NCBI RefSeq assembly: GCF_028290435.1
Contig: NZ_JAQGJV010000095.1
Coordinates: 94,836 to 158,835 of the forward strand
Source of the DNA: Devosia sp.
GTDB lineage: Bacteria; Pseudomonadota; Alphaproteobacteria; Rhizobiales; Devosiaceae
DNA length: 64,000 nucleotides
Direction of reading: 5' to 3'
Notes under the pieces: model-generated
Told to the model about the DNA's origin: nothing
The model's database searches: none
The model's input: only the letters and a program-made list of their open reading frames with translations
In this document: in pieces, positions 25,993-35,119 of the stretch
How positions within the stretch are numbered: the stretch's first letter is position 1
How the letters are laid out: each line of letters opens with the position of its first letter
Position numbers and translations under genes: made by a program

Positions 25993-26179
25993 AAAAAAAG
26001 GCCCCATCCGAGGATGGGGCCTGACGATCGGCTGAGCCGATCAAAAGTGGGGCAGAGAGCAAGGGAGGAGGATATGCGCTCTGCCGTTGAACCTGGATCG
26101 AGGGAGGAGGATACGATCCAAATTCGGTGTCGCGATACAGAAGACCGAGGGAGGAGGATACGGTGTTCGTCTCAGCGAC
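25993..26179 (-). ncRNA. Small RNA unit B with three CCUCCUCCC loops (alpha-r14/CcsR-like)
   Basis: Predicted ~187-base RNA, a paralog of unit A. CCTCCTCCC at 26149-26157, 26102-26110 and 26063-26071. The stems differ in sequence from A but stay paired: TGTCGC with GCGACA, GGATCG with CGATCC, GGCAGAGC with GCTCTCTGCC. The terminator is 25999-26022 plus T7. Stem covariation between A and B with invariant loops argues for selection on RNA structure. Confidence 0.85.
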
Positions 26180-26185
26180 AATGTG

Positions 26186-26240
26186 AATATGCGCTTTGCG
26201 ACATGAATGCACAATTAACAAGCTGACATGCGTGCCATGC
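26186..26240 (-). promoter_or_regulatory. Promoter of small RNA B
   Basis: -10 CATATT (26186-26191), 17-base spacer, -35 TTGTGC (26209-26214), GCATGGC at 26234-26240. Same spacing as the other three units. Confidence 0.7.
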
Positions 26241-26272
26241 GCGTAACGCAGGCATTTGCCCAAGGTCTGGGC

Positions 26273-26377
26273 AAAAAATATGGCCCCGCTCGAGGGGAGA
26301 GCGAGGCCATATCGATGCGAAGCAAGCCTCGCAAGGAGGGAACGCAGCAGGGGCAAGGGAGGAAGGCCCCGCTGTGT
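26273..26377 (-). ncRNA. Small RNA unit C with shortened pyrimidine motifs
   Basis: Predicted ~105-base RNA. It carries TCCTCCC (26357-26363) and CCCTCC (26335-26340), shortened relatives of the A and B loops, and ends in a terminator (ATATGGCC/GGCCATAT at 26278-26312, then T6). First unit of the cluster in transcription order. Confidence 0.7.
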
Positions 26378-26383
26378 TCGGGC

Positions 26384-26438
26384 GGTATAAGCCTGTGCAG
26401 CATGCCTCACAATTAGGCAGGGCGTATGCCAGCCATGC
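26384..26438 (-). promoter_or_regulatory. Promoter of small RNA C
   Basis: -10 TATACC (26384-26389), 17-base spacer, -35 TTGTGA (26407-26412), GCATGGC at 26432-26438. Confidence 0.75.
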
Positions 26439-26665
26439 GCAAGGCGCGGGTTAGCGGGAATTGTCGTTTGAAATCAACGCGGCGATAGCCCTGGAAGAGC
26501 GGGGTAGACTATTGGCTGATAAGGGTTGCGGAGAGAATTTGCCCTGACGAGTGCAGTGGGATGCTGTGATTGCTCTTAACTGGCGTGATTTCGTTCGTTT
26601 GTCGCGGGGGTTGGCAATGGTTCACGCGAGCGGCGATTGCGCCGAATTGATTCGTTAAGGCTTTA

Positions 26666-27172
26666 TCAATCCTGATCAGAAAAAGCGGCGGACAGGGCGG
26701 TAGTAAAGGTCTGCCCATCGAGCTGCTCTATGTCATCGAGCTGGTAGAAGCGGTCGGTGCCGGTGGTCTGCTTGAGCTGCAGTGTGTCGGTATAGTTGGC
26801 TGATGGCTCGGCCTTGAAGCTGTAGTTGATCTCGACGCTGGCGGCGGTGGCGTCATCGCTCAGCGTGACGGCGCCTACGGTGCAGCTATCGGCGGTGTCT
26901 GGATAGCTGCGCCAGGGCAGGCCATCGCCGAGCGGCGGTTTGTCGCCGGGATGTTGGCTCTCGAACTGCGCATTGCGGGTTTCGGCGATCGTGATGGCTT
27001 CGACGAGTTCCGGCGTCAGCAAGCCGGCCTCGATCTGGCTCATGTCATCGGCGAGGGTGCTGATGCAGAAGATGTCGCCGACCTGATCGGGGGTGAAGGT
27101 CAGCGTTTCGGCCTGGGCGGTGGTGAGGCTGATGGCGAGCAGGAGGGCGGCGAGTGTCGTCGGCAGGTTCAT
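26666..27172 (-). CDS. Secreted hypothetical protein
   Basis: 168 residues with a signal peptide ending near TAQA (~21). The mature part is acidic (FTPDQVGDIFCISTLADDM, DTLQLKQTTGTDRFYQLDD) with two cysteines likely forming a disulfide. I do not recognise the family. It is a single gene; 26440-26665 downstream holds no feature I can see. Expected in the periplasm. Confidence 0.75.
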   Translation of the reverse strand: MNLPTTLAALLLAISLTTAQAETLTFTPDQVGDIFCISTLADDMSQIEAGLLTPELVEAITIAETRNAQFESQHPGDKPPLGDGLPWRSYPDTADSCTVGAVTLSDDATAASVEINYSFKAEPSANYTDTLQLKQTTGTDRFYQLDDIEQLDGQTFTTALSAAFSDQD

Positions 27173-27239
27173 GATCGGCCCCGGATGCGTGTGCTACCGC
27201 GGATATGACGCGTGGCGGCTGAACCGGCGCTGAATGCGC

Positions 27240-27947
27240 CTAGTCCTGCGCCTCGAAGGCGGCAATGGCGGCGGGCAATTCGCCGAGATGGGCGATGCGG
27301 GCGTACCGGGGATTGGCGACGGGTTCGTCGGCATGTTCGAACGACCATGTCAGGTCGTGCGGCACATGGACGGCGAAGGCGCCAGTGGCGAGCGCGGGCC
27401 GGACGTCGGATTTGAGCGAATTGCCGACCATCAGGGTGTGGTCAGGGCCATCGGCCTGCTGGGTGAAGATGCGGCGGTAGATGGCCTCGGTCTTGTCGGA
27501 GACGATCTCGACTGCGGCGAAATACTCGGCAAGGCCGGAGGCGGCGAGTTTGCGCTCCTGGTCGAACAGGTCGCCTTTGGTGACGAGAATCAGGCGGTAG
27601 CGGTCCTGGAGTTCGCCCAGGGCCTGGTCGACATAGGGCAGGGTCTCGACTGGGTGGGTCAGCAATTCGCGGCCGGCGGCGAGGATTTCGGCGATGACCG
27701 TGCCGGGCACGCGATGCTCGGTCACCTCGAGGGCGGTTTCGATCATCGATAGGGTGAAGCCCTTGATGCCGAAGCCGTAGGTGGCAAGGTTGCGCACTTC
27801 GGCGGCCAGCAGGCGCTCGCTGAGGCCGTTGGGATCGGCGTGATCCTTAAGCAGGGCGGTGAAGCGCTGCTCGGTCAGGCGGAAGAACTGCTCGTTCTGC
27901 CAGAGGGTATCGTCGGCGTCGAAGGCGATGGTGGTGATCGATGGCAT
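27240..27947 (-). CDS. HAD-superfamily hydrolase
   Basis: 235 residues from ATG 27947. Motif I FDADDTLWQ, motif II VTKGD, the conserved Lys before SDKTEAIY, and motif IV VGNSLKSDVRPAL are present. The GNSLKSD form resembles nucleotidase-like or phosphoglycolate-phosphatase-like HAD enzymes. Substrate unknown. It lies 11 bases after the LsrB-type gene and is probably cotranscribed with it. A GTG at 27971 is a weaker start. Confidence 0.88.
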   Translation of the reverse strand: MPSITTIAFDADDTLWQNEQFFRLTEQRFTALLKDHADPNGLSERLLAAEVRNLATYGFGIKGFTLSMIETALEVTEHRVPGTVIAEILAAGRELLTHPVETLPYVDQALGELQDRYRLILVTKGDLFDQERKLAASGLAEYFAAVEIVSDKTEAIYRRIFTQQADGPDHTLMVGNSLKSDVRPALATGAFAVHVPHDLTWSFEHADEPVANPRYARIAHLGELPAAIAAFEAQD

Positions 27948-27958
27948 CTGGGAGCCGG

Positions 27959-28852
27959 CTAGAAGCTCCACTCGCGGGCTTTGCCGACGAGGAAGTCGCG
28001 GAAGACGCCGACGCGCTTGGAGTTTTTAAGGGCCGGCGGATACACGAAGTAAGCCTCGTATTCGGGAATGGTGATTTCGGAGAGGACCTGGACCAGGCCG
28101 TCTTCCTTTTCGGTCACATAGGCCGGCAGCATGGCGATGCCGATGCCGGCGCGGGCGGCCTGCATCATGCCATAGACGGCGTTGACCTTCAGCGCGGCAC
28201 GGCGCGGGCTGTTGTCGGCGCGGCCGACGCGTTCGAGGAAGTTGATGTCACCCAGATAGGAGGGCACCGGCTCGCCGAAGCTGATGATACGGTGATTATC
28301 GAGATCCTCGATATTCTTGGGCATGCCATATTCGGTGATGTAGCTCTGCGAAGTGTAGAAATAATTGTGCACGGTGAACAGCTTGCGCTGGATCATCTCG
28401 GACTGGTTGGGCCGGTGCAGGCGGATGGCCACGTCGGCCTCGCGCATGGCCAGATCGAGTTCACCGTCGTTGAGGCGGATTTCGAGCTGGATCAGCGGAT
28501 AGAGCTTGAGGAATTCGTCGAGCCGCGAGGACAGCCAGGTCGAGCCGATACCCACGGTGGTGGTGACGATGAGCGGGCCGGTGGGGACGTCCTGACTTTC
28601 GGACATCTGGGTTTCCACCTGCTGCAACTCCCAGTGCATGCGATGGGCGGTGCGGAACAATTGCTCGCCCACCTCGGTCAGCACCAGGCCGCGCGCATGG
28701 CGGATGAAGAGCTTGAGCCCCAGGTCATCTTCGAGCGCTGAGATCTGCCGGCTTACCGCCGACTGGCTCATGCCCAGCTTTTCAGCGGCATGGGTGAAAC
28801 TACCCGACTCGGCGGCGGTATGGAAAATCCGGAGCTTGTCCCAGTCGAGCAT
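27959..28852 (-). CDS. lsrB: LysR-type regulator, LsrB/VtlR-like
   Basis: 297 residues. The winged helix reads DKLRIFHTAAESGSFTHAA and LGMSQSAVSRQISALE, then VTTTVGIGSTWLSSRLDEF, IQRKLFTVHNYFY and HRIISFGEPVP, closely matching my memory of S. meliloti LsrB and Brucella VtlR. Those proteins control redox balance, envelope genes and small RNAs, and lie beside trxB as here. Whether this one regulates trxB or the local small RNAs is not shown by sequence. Confidence 0.85.
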   Translation of the reverse strand: MLDWDKLRIFHTAAESGSFTHAAEKLGMSQSAVSRQISALEDDLGLKLFIRHARGLVLTEVGEQLFRTAHRMHWELQQVETQMSESQDVPTGPLIVTTTVGIGSTWLSSRLDEFLKLYPLIQLEIRLNDGELDLAMREADVAIRLHRPNQSEMIQRKLFTVHNYFYTSQSYITEYGMPKNIEDLDNHRIISFGEPVPSYLGDINFLERVGRADNSPRRAALKVNAVYGMMQAARAGIGIAMLPAYVTEKEDGLVQVLSEITIPEYEAYFVYPPALKNSKRVGVFRDFLVGKAREWSF

Positions 28853-28885
28853 TTCTTTTTGACGCCTTCTTTTTTACTTGGCAGG

Positions 28886-29836
28886 CTACTCCGCAGCCTC
28901 GGCCAGCTCATGTTCTGCCAGATATCGTTCGGCGTCGAGCGCGGCCATGCAGCCCATGCCCGCCGCGGTGACGGCCTGACGATAGATATTGTCAGTGACG
29001 TCGCCAGCGGCGAAAACGCCCGGGATATTGGTTTCACAGGTGCCCGGCTTGACCTGAAGGTAGCCTCCCGCCTTCATGTCGAGCTTACCAGCAAAGATCG
29101 ATGTGGCCGGAACATGGCCGATAGCGACGAATACGCCATCGATTTTTTGTTCGTAGGTGCGGCCGGTCGACAGGTCTCGCAGGGTGATGGCATTGACCGA
29201 TGGCGGCATGGCCGAGCCGCCGATTTCGGCGACCTCGGTATTCCAGCGTACTTCGATCTTGGGGTTCTTGAACAGGCGATCCTGCAGGATGCGTTCGGCC
29301 CGGAACTCGCCGCGACGATGCACGACGATGACCTTGCTGGCGAAATTGGTGAGGAACAGCGCCTCTTCGACCGCGGTATTGCCGCCGCCGACCACGACCA
29401 CTTCCTTGTTGCGATAGAAGAAGCCGTCACAGGTGGCGCAGGCGGAAACGCCAAAACCCTGGAACTTCTGCTCGCTCGGCAGGCCCAGCCATTTGGCCTG
29501 GGCGCCGGTGGCGATGATGATGGAGTCAGCGGTGTAGATATCCCCGCTATCCCCGGTGAGCACGAAGGGGCGGCGGTCGAAATCGATCGACACGATCAGG
29601 TCGCTGACCATGCGGGTGCCCACATGAATGGCCTGTGCCTTCATCTGGTCCATCAGCCAGGGGCCCTGAACCACATCAGCAAAGCCGGGATAGTTTTCGA
29701 CATCGGTGGTGATGGTGAGCTGGCCACCGGGCTGCATGCCCTGGATCATCACGGGCTCAAGCATAGCACGCGCCGCGTAGATGGCGGCGGTGTAGCCGGC
29801 AGGGCCGGACCCGATGATGATGACTTTCGCGTGCAT
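28886..29836 (-). CDS. trxB: Thioredoxin-disulfide reductase
   Basis: 316 residues from ATG 29836 (GGAGAG upstream). FAD-binding GSGPAGYTAA at residues 10-19, redox-active CATC at 133-136, NADPH-binding VVGGGNTAVEEALF, and C-terminal GVFAAGDVTD are all intact. It reduces thioredoxin with NADPH. Immediately upstream of lsrB on the same strand (33 bases), the standard order for this group. Confidence 0.96.
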   Translation of the reverse strand: MHAKVIIIGSGPAGYTAAIYAARAMLEPVMIQGMQPGGQLTITTDVENYPGFADVVQGPWLMDQMKAQAIHVGTRMVSDLIVSIDFDRRPFVLTGDSGDIYTADSIIIATGAQAKWLGLPSEQKFQGFGVSACATCDGFFYRNKEVVVVGGGNTAVEEALFLTNFASKVIVVHRRGEFRAERILQDRLFKNPKIEVRWNTEVAEIGGSAMPPSVNAITLRDLSTGRTYEQKIDGVFVAIGHVPATSIFAGKLDMKAGGYLQVKPGTCETNIPGVFAAGDVTDNIYRQAVTAAGMGCMAALDAERYLAEHELAEAAE

Positions 29837-29992
29837 CGACGCTCTCCGAATTTCCACGAAAAACTCCCTCGGCCCTAGATTAGGGGCGCGAGGGTCATAG
29901 TTTCAAGGCCAAGTGTTTGCCCGCGACATCGCGGACGGCGCTATACACCGAAATGTCACAGCCTTAGTGAGCGAATGCTCAACAAACAGGCA

Positions 29993-30466
29993 TCAGACAT
30001 ACCGTATCTTGATGATTTCATAGCTGCGGGCACCACCGGGAGCGGAGACTTCGAACGAATCGCCCTCGGACTTGCCGATCATCGCCTTGGCGATGGGCGA
30101 GGAAATCGAGATGCGGCCATCGCTGGCATTGGCTTCGCTATCGCCGACGACCTGATAGGTCTTCTCGTCCTCGGTGTCCTCATCGACATAGGTCACGGTG
30201 GCGCCGAACTTGACGGAAGTCCCGCTCAGCTTGGTGACGTCGATGATATCGGCCAGCGCCAGCAGCGATTCCAGCTCCTGGATGCGGCCTTCATTGAGGC
30301 TCTGCTGTTCCTTGGCGGCCGAATATTCGGCGTTTTCCGACAGGTCCCCATGCGCGCGCGCTTCGGAGATCGCCTCGACAATGCGGCGGCGCTCGGTGGC
30401 GGTGCGGTGCTCATATTCGACGCTCAGGGCCTTGTGGCCACCGATCGTCATTGGGATCTTGTCCAT
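29993..30466 (-). CDS. greA: Transcription elongation factor GreA
   Basis: 157 residues from ATG 30466, with GGAGGC upstream. The N-terminal coiled coil contains [20 protein letters not shown], the GreA signature with the acidic tip that enters the RNA polymerase secondary channel. The C-terminal FKBP-like domain ends YEIIKIRYV. It rescues backtracked polymerase by transcript cleavage. The 55 residues of open frame before this start are not conserved in character. Confidence 0.95.
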   Translation of the reverse strand: MDKIPMTIGGHKALSVEYEHRTATERRRIVEAISEARAHGDLSENAEYSAAKEQQSLNEGRIQELESLLALADIIDVTKLSGTSVKFGATVTYVDEDTEDEKTYQVVGDSEANASDGRISISSPIAKAMIGKSEGDSFEVSAPGGARSYEIIKIRYV

Positions 30467-30702
30467 TCTATTTGCCTCCAAAGGCACGGCAACAATATTT
30501 CTTCCTGCCAGGTCCGTTCGGCATCCGACAGGATTGGGTGTTTCAGGAGATAGTCTCAAACTGCCCGCCAACCGTGTTGCGGTCAAGCCGGTGTCCGCTT
30601 GGGAGATAGGGCTCTCCACATGCGGTTGCAAGCTTTAGGGATATTCGCCGCAAAAGGCCAGTGGGGTGCAGGTTTTGGCGTGGAGCCATTATTTCAGAAA
30701 CG

Positions 30703-30731
30703 AAAAAGGCGCGGCCTCCCAACCGCGCCTT
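30703..30731 (-). terminator. Intrinsic terminator of the cold-shock gene
   Basis: GGCGCGG (30708-30714) pairs with CCGCGCC (30723-30729), then T5 on the minus strand; 22 bases after the stop. Confidence 0.88.
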
Positions 30732-30752
30732 CTCAAATCTATGCCGGTCGGC

Positions 30753-30962
30753 TTACGAAGCGACCAGATTGTCCGCTGCGGACTTGCCGGTGCGCTTGTC
30801 CTTGACGATTTCGTAAGTGATCTTCTGGCCTTCGTCGAGCCCGTTCAGGCCCGAACGCTGGACCGCGGAGATGTGGACGAACACGTCCGCCCCGCCTTCG
30901 TCAGGTTGAATGAAGCCAAACCCCTTTTGGCCGTTAAACCATTTTACGGTGCCGGTTGCCAT
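30753..30962 (-). CDS. cspA: Cold-shock protein, CspA family
   Basis: 69 residues, one cold-shock domain: [29 protein letters not shown] contains RNP1 (KGFGFI) and RNP2 (VFVHI). It is a single-stranded nucleic-acid chaperone. A promoter at 31115-31143 would give a ~146-base untranslated leader, as in other csp genes with temperature-responsive leaders. Confidence 0.95.
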   Translation of the reverse strand: MATGTVKWFNGQKGFGFIQPDEGGADVFVHISAVQRSGLNGLDEGQKITYEIVKDKRTGKSAADNLVAS

Positions 30963-31114
30963 GATGCGCGTTCCCTCGTGCAGTCGCTGATCTAAGCAGT
31001 CCCGGTCACAATGACCGTGACTTGGTTGATATCGAAATATCGGAAAGTGACGTCAGCATGCGCGAATGGTGTTCGCATAAACAGATCGGTCGGCCGCAAT
31101 ATTCGATGGCGCGC

Positions 31115-31143
31115 AGCCTAGCGCGAAAAAATGGCGTGTTCAA
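31115..31143 (-). promoter_or_regulatory. Likely cspA promoter
   Basis: -35 TTGAAC (31138-31143), 17-base spacer, -10 TAGGCT (31115-31120). Predicted start near 31108, so the leader is ~146 bases. The stretch 31144-31477 shows no other feature. Confidence 0.55.
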
Positions 31144-31477
31144 TATGTCTTAACACATGACAAAACACCCGGCTGACTCAGGGGTCAACCAGGGCGCGAA
31201 CCGATCTCGTCAAATATAGACACCAGACCCGAGAAGGGGCCGGCGCCGACGCGCGGGGTCCAGGCGAAGCGGGAAAACTGCCTGCGCCAAGGGCGTCGCA
31301 TCCATAACCGCCATAGATGGCAACGGCATGAACGTGGCCACAATATCCCAGCGCGCCAGCAAATGCACTGCCGCCAATGTCGCAGGGCAAATAGATCGTT
31401 CGTCCCCGTTGCAATTGGCGCGGCTTTGCGGCACTCCGCTGGGCTCCGGCGATCAGCCGGACTGCTGGAACCAGCAC

Positions 31478-32404
31478 TTGCGCAAAACCTCCTATTCTTC
31501 GGGCGACGTGATCGCCGACCGCCGTGCCGACTATGCCAAGAGTTATGCCGCAGACGGGGATTTTGGCGCCGCCGGCGAAGTCATGGCGCAGGCGCTGGAA
31601 CTGGCCCCCAACTGGGCCGCCGGCTGGGACCTGCTGGGTGGCTATCATGAGCGGGCCGGCAATATCGCCCATGCGCTTTCGGCGTGGCGACATCTGGAAG
31701 CGCTGGATGACGATGGCGAATTCGGCGCGCGGCTGAAGCTGGCGGCGCATGGGGCATCGAGCGCCGATGCCGGCACGGCAGTCAGCTATGTCGAGGCACT
31801 GTTCGATCAATATGCGCCCAAGTTCGAAGCGGCGCTGGTCGACCGGCTGGGCTATCAGGTGCCCGACCTGCTCGACGGCTTGCTGGTCGATGCGATGGCG
31901 GAACTAGGGTTGTTGCGGTTCGCCGATGCGCTCGATCTCGGATGCGGCACCGGGCTGATGGGCGTGCGGCTGCGGGGCCGGACGGACCTGCTCGAGGGTA
32001 TCGATCTGTCCGCGGCGATGGTGGCCGAGACTGCGCGCAAGGGCATTTATGATCGGCTGGAAAAGGCCGAACTGGTGGAGTATCTCGGCCGGCGGGTGGC
32101 AAAGGCCGATCTGGTGACGGCCGCCGACGTGTTCATCTATTGCGGGGCGCTGCCGCCGGTGCTGGAAGCGGTGGTGCCAGTGATGACTGCGGGTGGGCTG
32201 CTGGCGTTTTCGCTGGAGGCCCATGACGGCGAGGAGGCGGTATTTTTGCGCCCATCGCTGCGCTATGCCCATGGGGTGGCGGCGACGCGGCAGGCGCTGG
32301 AGGATGCGGGGTTGCAGATTTTGCGGTTCGAGCGGGCGACCCTGCGGCAGGACGCTGGCGCGCCGATCACTGGCATGCTGATTGTGGCGCGCAAGCCCGA
32401 CTGA
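31478..32404 (+). CDS. TPR-containing SAM-dependent methyltransferase
   Basis: About 308 residues. The N-terminal part has tetratricopeptide-like helices (RADYAKSYAADGDFGAAGEV, ALELAPNWAAGWDLLGGYHE), followed by a Rossmann methyltransferase domain with DALDLGCGTGLMGVRL as the SAM-binding motif I. Substrate unknown. The open frame reaches 31328, but its first 50 residues look non-coding. TTG 31478 and GTG 31508 are the plausible starts, and I chose the former. 18 bases before ltaE. Confidence 0.8.
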   Translation: MRKTSYSSGDVIADRRADYAKSYAADGDFGAAGEVMAQALELAPNWAAGWDLLGGYHERAGNIAHALSAWRHLEALDDDGEFGARLKLAAHGASSADAGTAVSYVEALFDQYAPKFEAALVDRLGYQVPDLLDGLLVDAMAELGLLRFADALDLGCGTGLMGVRLRGRTDLLEGIDLSAAMVAETARKGIYDRLEKAELVEYLGRRVAKADLVTAADVFIYCGALPPVLEAVVPVMTAGGLLAFSLEAHDGEEAVFLRPSLRYAHGVAATRQALEDAGLQILRFERATLRQDAGAPITGMLIVARKPD

Positions 32405-32421
32405 TTTGTTTGGAGAGATTG

Positions 32422-33465
32422 ATGAGCAACGCCATTTACGATTTTCGCTCCGACACCGTGACAGCTCCCAGCGCTGGCATGCGCGCGGCGATGGCGGCGG
32501 CCGAAGTGGGCGACGATGTTTATGGCGACGATCCGACGGTCAACCGGCTGCAGGCGCGAATGGCCGAAATGCTGGGCAAGGAGGCGGCGCTGTTCGTGCC
32601 TTCGGGGACGATGTCGAACCTGCTGGCGCTGATGAGCCATTGCGGACGGGGCGACGCGTTCATCGCCGGGCAGAACGCGCATTGCTATGCGGACGAGCGC
32701 GGCAATGCGGCGGTGCTGGGATCGATCCAGCCGCAGCCGATTACCCATGAGAGTGATGGAACGTTGCGGCTCGACAGGGTCGAGGCTGCGATCCATCCCG
32801 ACGATCTGCATTCCGCGCCGACGCGGCTGCTGGCGCTGGAGAATACGCTGGGCGGCAAGGTGCTGCCGCTTGAGTATATGCGCGCGGCCGGGGAACTGGC
32901 GCGCAAGCATGGGCTGGGTTTTCATCTCGACGGCGCGCGGGCGTTCAATGCATGCGTCAAGCTCGGGGTGGATATCGCGGAATTTACGGCGCCGTTCGAT
33001 ACGGTTTCGATCTGCCTGTCCAAGGGGCTGGGGGCGCCGGTGGGGTCGGTTCTGGTTGGGCCGAAGGCGCTGATCGACAAGGCCAACCGCAATCGTAAGA
33101 TGCTGGGTGGCGGGATGCGCCAGGCCGGCATTCTGGCGGCGGCGGGGCTCTATGCGCTGGACCATAATGTGCAGCGGTTGGCAGAGGATCATGGGCTGGC
33201 GAAGAAGCTGGCCGAAGGGCTGGCACAGTTTGGCGAGCTCACGGTGACCGTGCCGGACACCAATATCATTTTCGTGGGCATGGACGCGCAGGTGGAAGGC
33301 CGGTTCACCGAATACCTGAAGGCCCGGGGCGTGCGGATCAATGGCGGTTATGGCCAGCAGCGCTGGGTGACGCATCTGGATGTGGACGATGGTGCGGTCG
33401 ACGCCGCCCTGGCCCATGTCGCGGGGTTTTTCCGCGGAGAGACCGGGGCGGCGTCGGCGCACTAG
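32422..33465 (+). CDS. ltaE: Low-specificity L-threonine aldolase
   Basis: 347 residues from ATG 32422 (GGAGAG upstream). [33 protein letters not shown] and the PLP lysine region [16 protein letters not shown] identify the fold-type I threonine aldolase family, which splits L-threonine or allo-threonine into glycine and acetaldehyde. [10 protein letters not shown] holds the cofactor-binding Asp. Its stop overlaps the convergent acetyltransferase gene by four bases. Confidence 0.93.
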   Translation: MSNAIYDFRSDTVTAPSAGMRAAMAAAEVGDDVYGDDPTVNRLQARMAEMLGKEAALFVPSGTMSNLLALMSHCGRGDAFIAGQNAHCYADERGNAAVLGSIQPQPITHESDGTLRLDRVEAAIHPDDLHSAPTRLLALENTLGGKVLPLEYMRAAGELARKHGLGFHLDGARAFNACVKLGVDIAEFTAPFDTVSICLSKGLGAPVGSVLVGPKALIDKANRNRKMLGGGMRQAGILAAAGLYALDHNVQRLAEDHGLAKKLAEGLAQFGELTVTVPDTNIIFVGMDAQVEGRFTEYLKARGVRINGGYGQQRWVTHLDVDDGAVDAALAHVAGFFRGETGAASAH

Positions 33466-34094
33466 GCGCGGATGCGGGTCAGCCAGTGACGGTTGAGGCC
33501 GGCGATATCCTGTGAGGTCAGCAGCGGCATGGCTTCCGTCAGTTGCTCATCGGTCCAATCCCACCATGCCAGTTCCAGCAGCATGGCGTTCTGCGCGTCA
33601 TCGAAGCGTTTGCGGATGAGCTTGGCCGGATTGCCGCCGACGATGGCATAGGGCTCGACGTCCTTGGTGACGAGGGCGCGGGTGCCGATGACGGCGCCGT
33701 GCCCTACGGTGATGCCGGGCATGATGACGGCTTCGGAGCCGATCCACACATCGTTGCCGATCACCGTGTCTCCCGCGGGCGTAAAGGCATCGCGGGCGCC
33801 GGCGAAGTCGGGAACTTCGGGCATGTAGTGGAATGGGAACGAGCTGACCCAGTCGTAGCGGTGGCCCTGGTTGCCGGCCATGATGAAGGCCGCACCGCTG
33901 CCGATCGAGCAGAAGCTGCCGACGATCAGCCGGTCGACGCCGGGCCTGGTCATCAGGTAGCGGGCGCAATCGTCGAAGCTATGGGCGTGATAATAGCCCG
34001 AATAGTAGCTGTAGCGGCCCACGACGATATTGGGATTGGTGACTTGCAGATGCAGTTGGACGCCCTTGAAGGGGTCCTCGAAATAATTGGTCAT
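33462..34094 (-). CDS. CatB-type (hexapeptide) O-acetyltransferase
   Basis: 210 residues from ATG 34094. Left-handed beta-helix hexapeptide repeats include [25 protein letters not shown], and the catalytic His lies in [28 protein letters not shown] is typical of type-B chloramphenicol/virginiamycin acetyltransferases. Chromosomal copies acetylate various hydroxyl substrates, so resistance should not be assumed. It is transcribed from a promoter with a 15-codon upstream ORF (34180-34264). Confidence 0.9.
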   Translation of the reverse strand: MTNYFEDPFKGVQLHLQVTNPNIVVGRYSYYSGYYHAHSFDDCARYLMTRPGVDRLIVGSFCSIGSGAAFIMAGNQGHRYDWVSSFPFHYMPEVPDFAGARDAFTPAGDTVIGNDVWIGSEAVIMPGITVGHGAVIGTRALVTKDVEPYAIVGGNPAKLIRKRFDDAQNAMLLELAWWDWTDEQLTEAMPLLTSQDIAGLNRHWLTRIRA

Positions 34095-34116
34095 GATGTG
34101 TCCATGAGTTCGCATT

Positions 34117-34132
34117 GCCGTCCTTGGACGGC
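34117..34132 (-). promoter_or_regulatory. Leader hairpin before the CatB-type gene
   Basis: GCCGTCC/GGACGGC with a 2-base loop, 22 bases before the start. Same position and GCCG...CGGC form as the hairpin at 35120-35137 in the neighbouring leader. Confidence 0.55.
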
Positions 34133-34179
34133 TGATCGAGCGGGACTGCCGCTCGTCGGACGTGCTCCACTGAGCGCCG

Positions 34180-34227
34180 CTAGGCGGTCAGGTGCACGGC
34201 GAACTTGGTTGCTTCGGACATCGTCAT
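34180..34227 (-). CDS. 15-codon leader peptide upstream of the CatB-type gene
   Basis: Encodes [15 protein letters not shown]. Its TAG lies in a small hairpin (CCGC-CTA-GCGG). The first ATG is only 7 bases after the predicted -10, so it would be almost leaderless. It shares length, FAV at residues 9-11, final Ala and the bases TTCGCCGTG with the leader peptide at 35185-35232. The distance to the main start is 85 bases, against 86 there. Confidence 0.6.
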   Translation of the reverse strand: MTMSEATKFAVHLTA

Positions 34228-34234
34228 GGCGGGT

Positions 34235-34264
34235 TTTATCGAGCGAGCAGGGCGGGTTTGTCAA
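34235..34264 (-). promoter_or_regulatory. Promoter of the CatB-type gene and its leader peptide
   Basis: -35 TTGACA (34259-34264), -10 GATAAA (34235-34240) with an 18-base spacer. Confidence 0.6.
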
Positions 34265-34303
34265 CCGGGGACGGGCGGCGAGGCTGGCTCGCCGCCCCTG
34301 GTA

Positions 34304-35098
34304 TCACGCCGTGGGCAAGGCCAGGCGGATGGCGGCTTCGACCGGGGAATAGTCGCCGTCCGGGCGGCGCAGGGACAGCGGCTGGGCCGGAGCCAGCGGT
34401 GGCTGGGCCATAAAGCGGGGCGTGGTGCCATAGTGCGGCTGGGCGGCGTGGACCAGGAACGGGTGGCACAGATAGACCGTGCCGGCCTGGCCGGTGGCCA
34501 GGACCTCGGGGCAATGCGCGGTTTCGGAGAAGCCGTTGGCGGCCAGTTCGCGCAGCGTCAGGCCGGCGTCACCAGCGGGGGCCAGTTGGCGGGCGATATC
34601 GAGATGGGAGCCGATGCGGATGCGGGTCGGCGCGTCCTCGCGCTCGACGTCGGAGAACAGGAACAGCATCAGCAGCGCCCGGTCCCGCGAGGAGACGTTG
34701 GCGCGCCAGGACATGAAGTCCGGGTTTTCCATGCCGAAGCTCACGTCGATATGCCAGCCGGCGTCGCCGGGATCATCGGGCGAGGGGAAACGCACCGGGA
34801 ACGTGCCGAGTGTTGCGCGCGGCAACCATCGGCGAGGGCCGACGAGCTGATCGAATGCGGCATGCAGGGCCGGCGTGTTGGCGGCTTGGCGGAAGGGCGG
34901 CTGGCCATATTGGTTGAGGCGGATGACGGGTTTGGTCCAAGTGGCGGGATCGTCAGGATTGCAGCCTGTATCGGCCCAGAGCAGGGAGCGGGCGGCGTCG
35001 GCCAGTTCGCGGGGAAAGGCGTGGTCGATACGCACGTAGCCGTCGGTGATGAATCGATCGATCTGCGCCAGAGAGAGCGCGGGAGAAGAATGGGGCAT
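34304..35098 (-). CDS. Phytanoyl-CoA dioxygenase (PhyH) family protein
   Basis: 264 residues. Fe(II)/2-oxoglutarate oxygenase ligands: H and D in WHIDVSFG and the second His in CHPFLVHAAQP, with an Arg further on likely binding 2-oxoglutarate. GYVRIDHAFP near the start is the usual PhyH opening. Bacterial members hydroxylate varied small molecules; the substrate is unknown. It has a strong promoter and a 15-codon upstream ORF in its 5' leader. Confidence 0.87.
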   Translation of the reverse strand: MPHSSPALSLAQIDRFITDGYVRIDHAFPRELADAARSLLWADTGCNPDDPATWTKPVIRLNQYGQPPFRQAANTPALHAAFDQLVGPRRWLPRATLGTFPVRFPSPDDPGDAGWHIDVSFGMENPDFMSWRANVSSRDRALLMLFLFSDVEREDAPTRIRIGSHLDIARQLAPAGDAGLTLRELAANGFSETAHCPEVLATGQAGTVYLCHPFLVHAAQPHYGTTPRFMAQPPLAPAQPLSLRRPDGDYSPVEAAIRLALPTA

Positions 35099-35119
35099 GA
35101 TTGCTCACGAATTCACAAA

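Noticed and set aside
25828..26430. Short minus-strand frames such as 25838-26410 across the small-RNA block
   Set aside because: They run through terminators, promoters and the palindromic repeat; such readings are spurious proteins produced by the repeat family.
31328..31477. N-terminal extension of the TPR-methyltransferase
   Set aside because: The first 50 codons lack conserved character and no ribosome site precedes them; the TPR part starts later.
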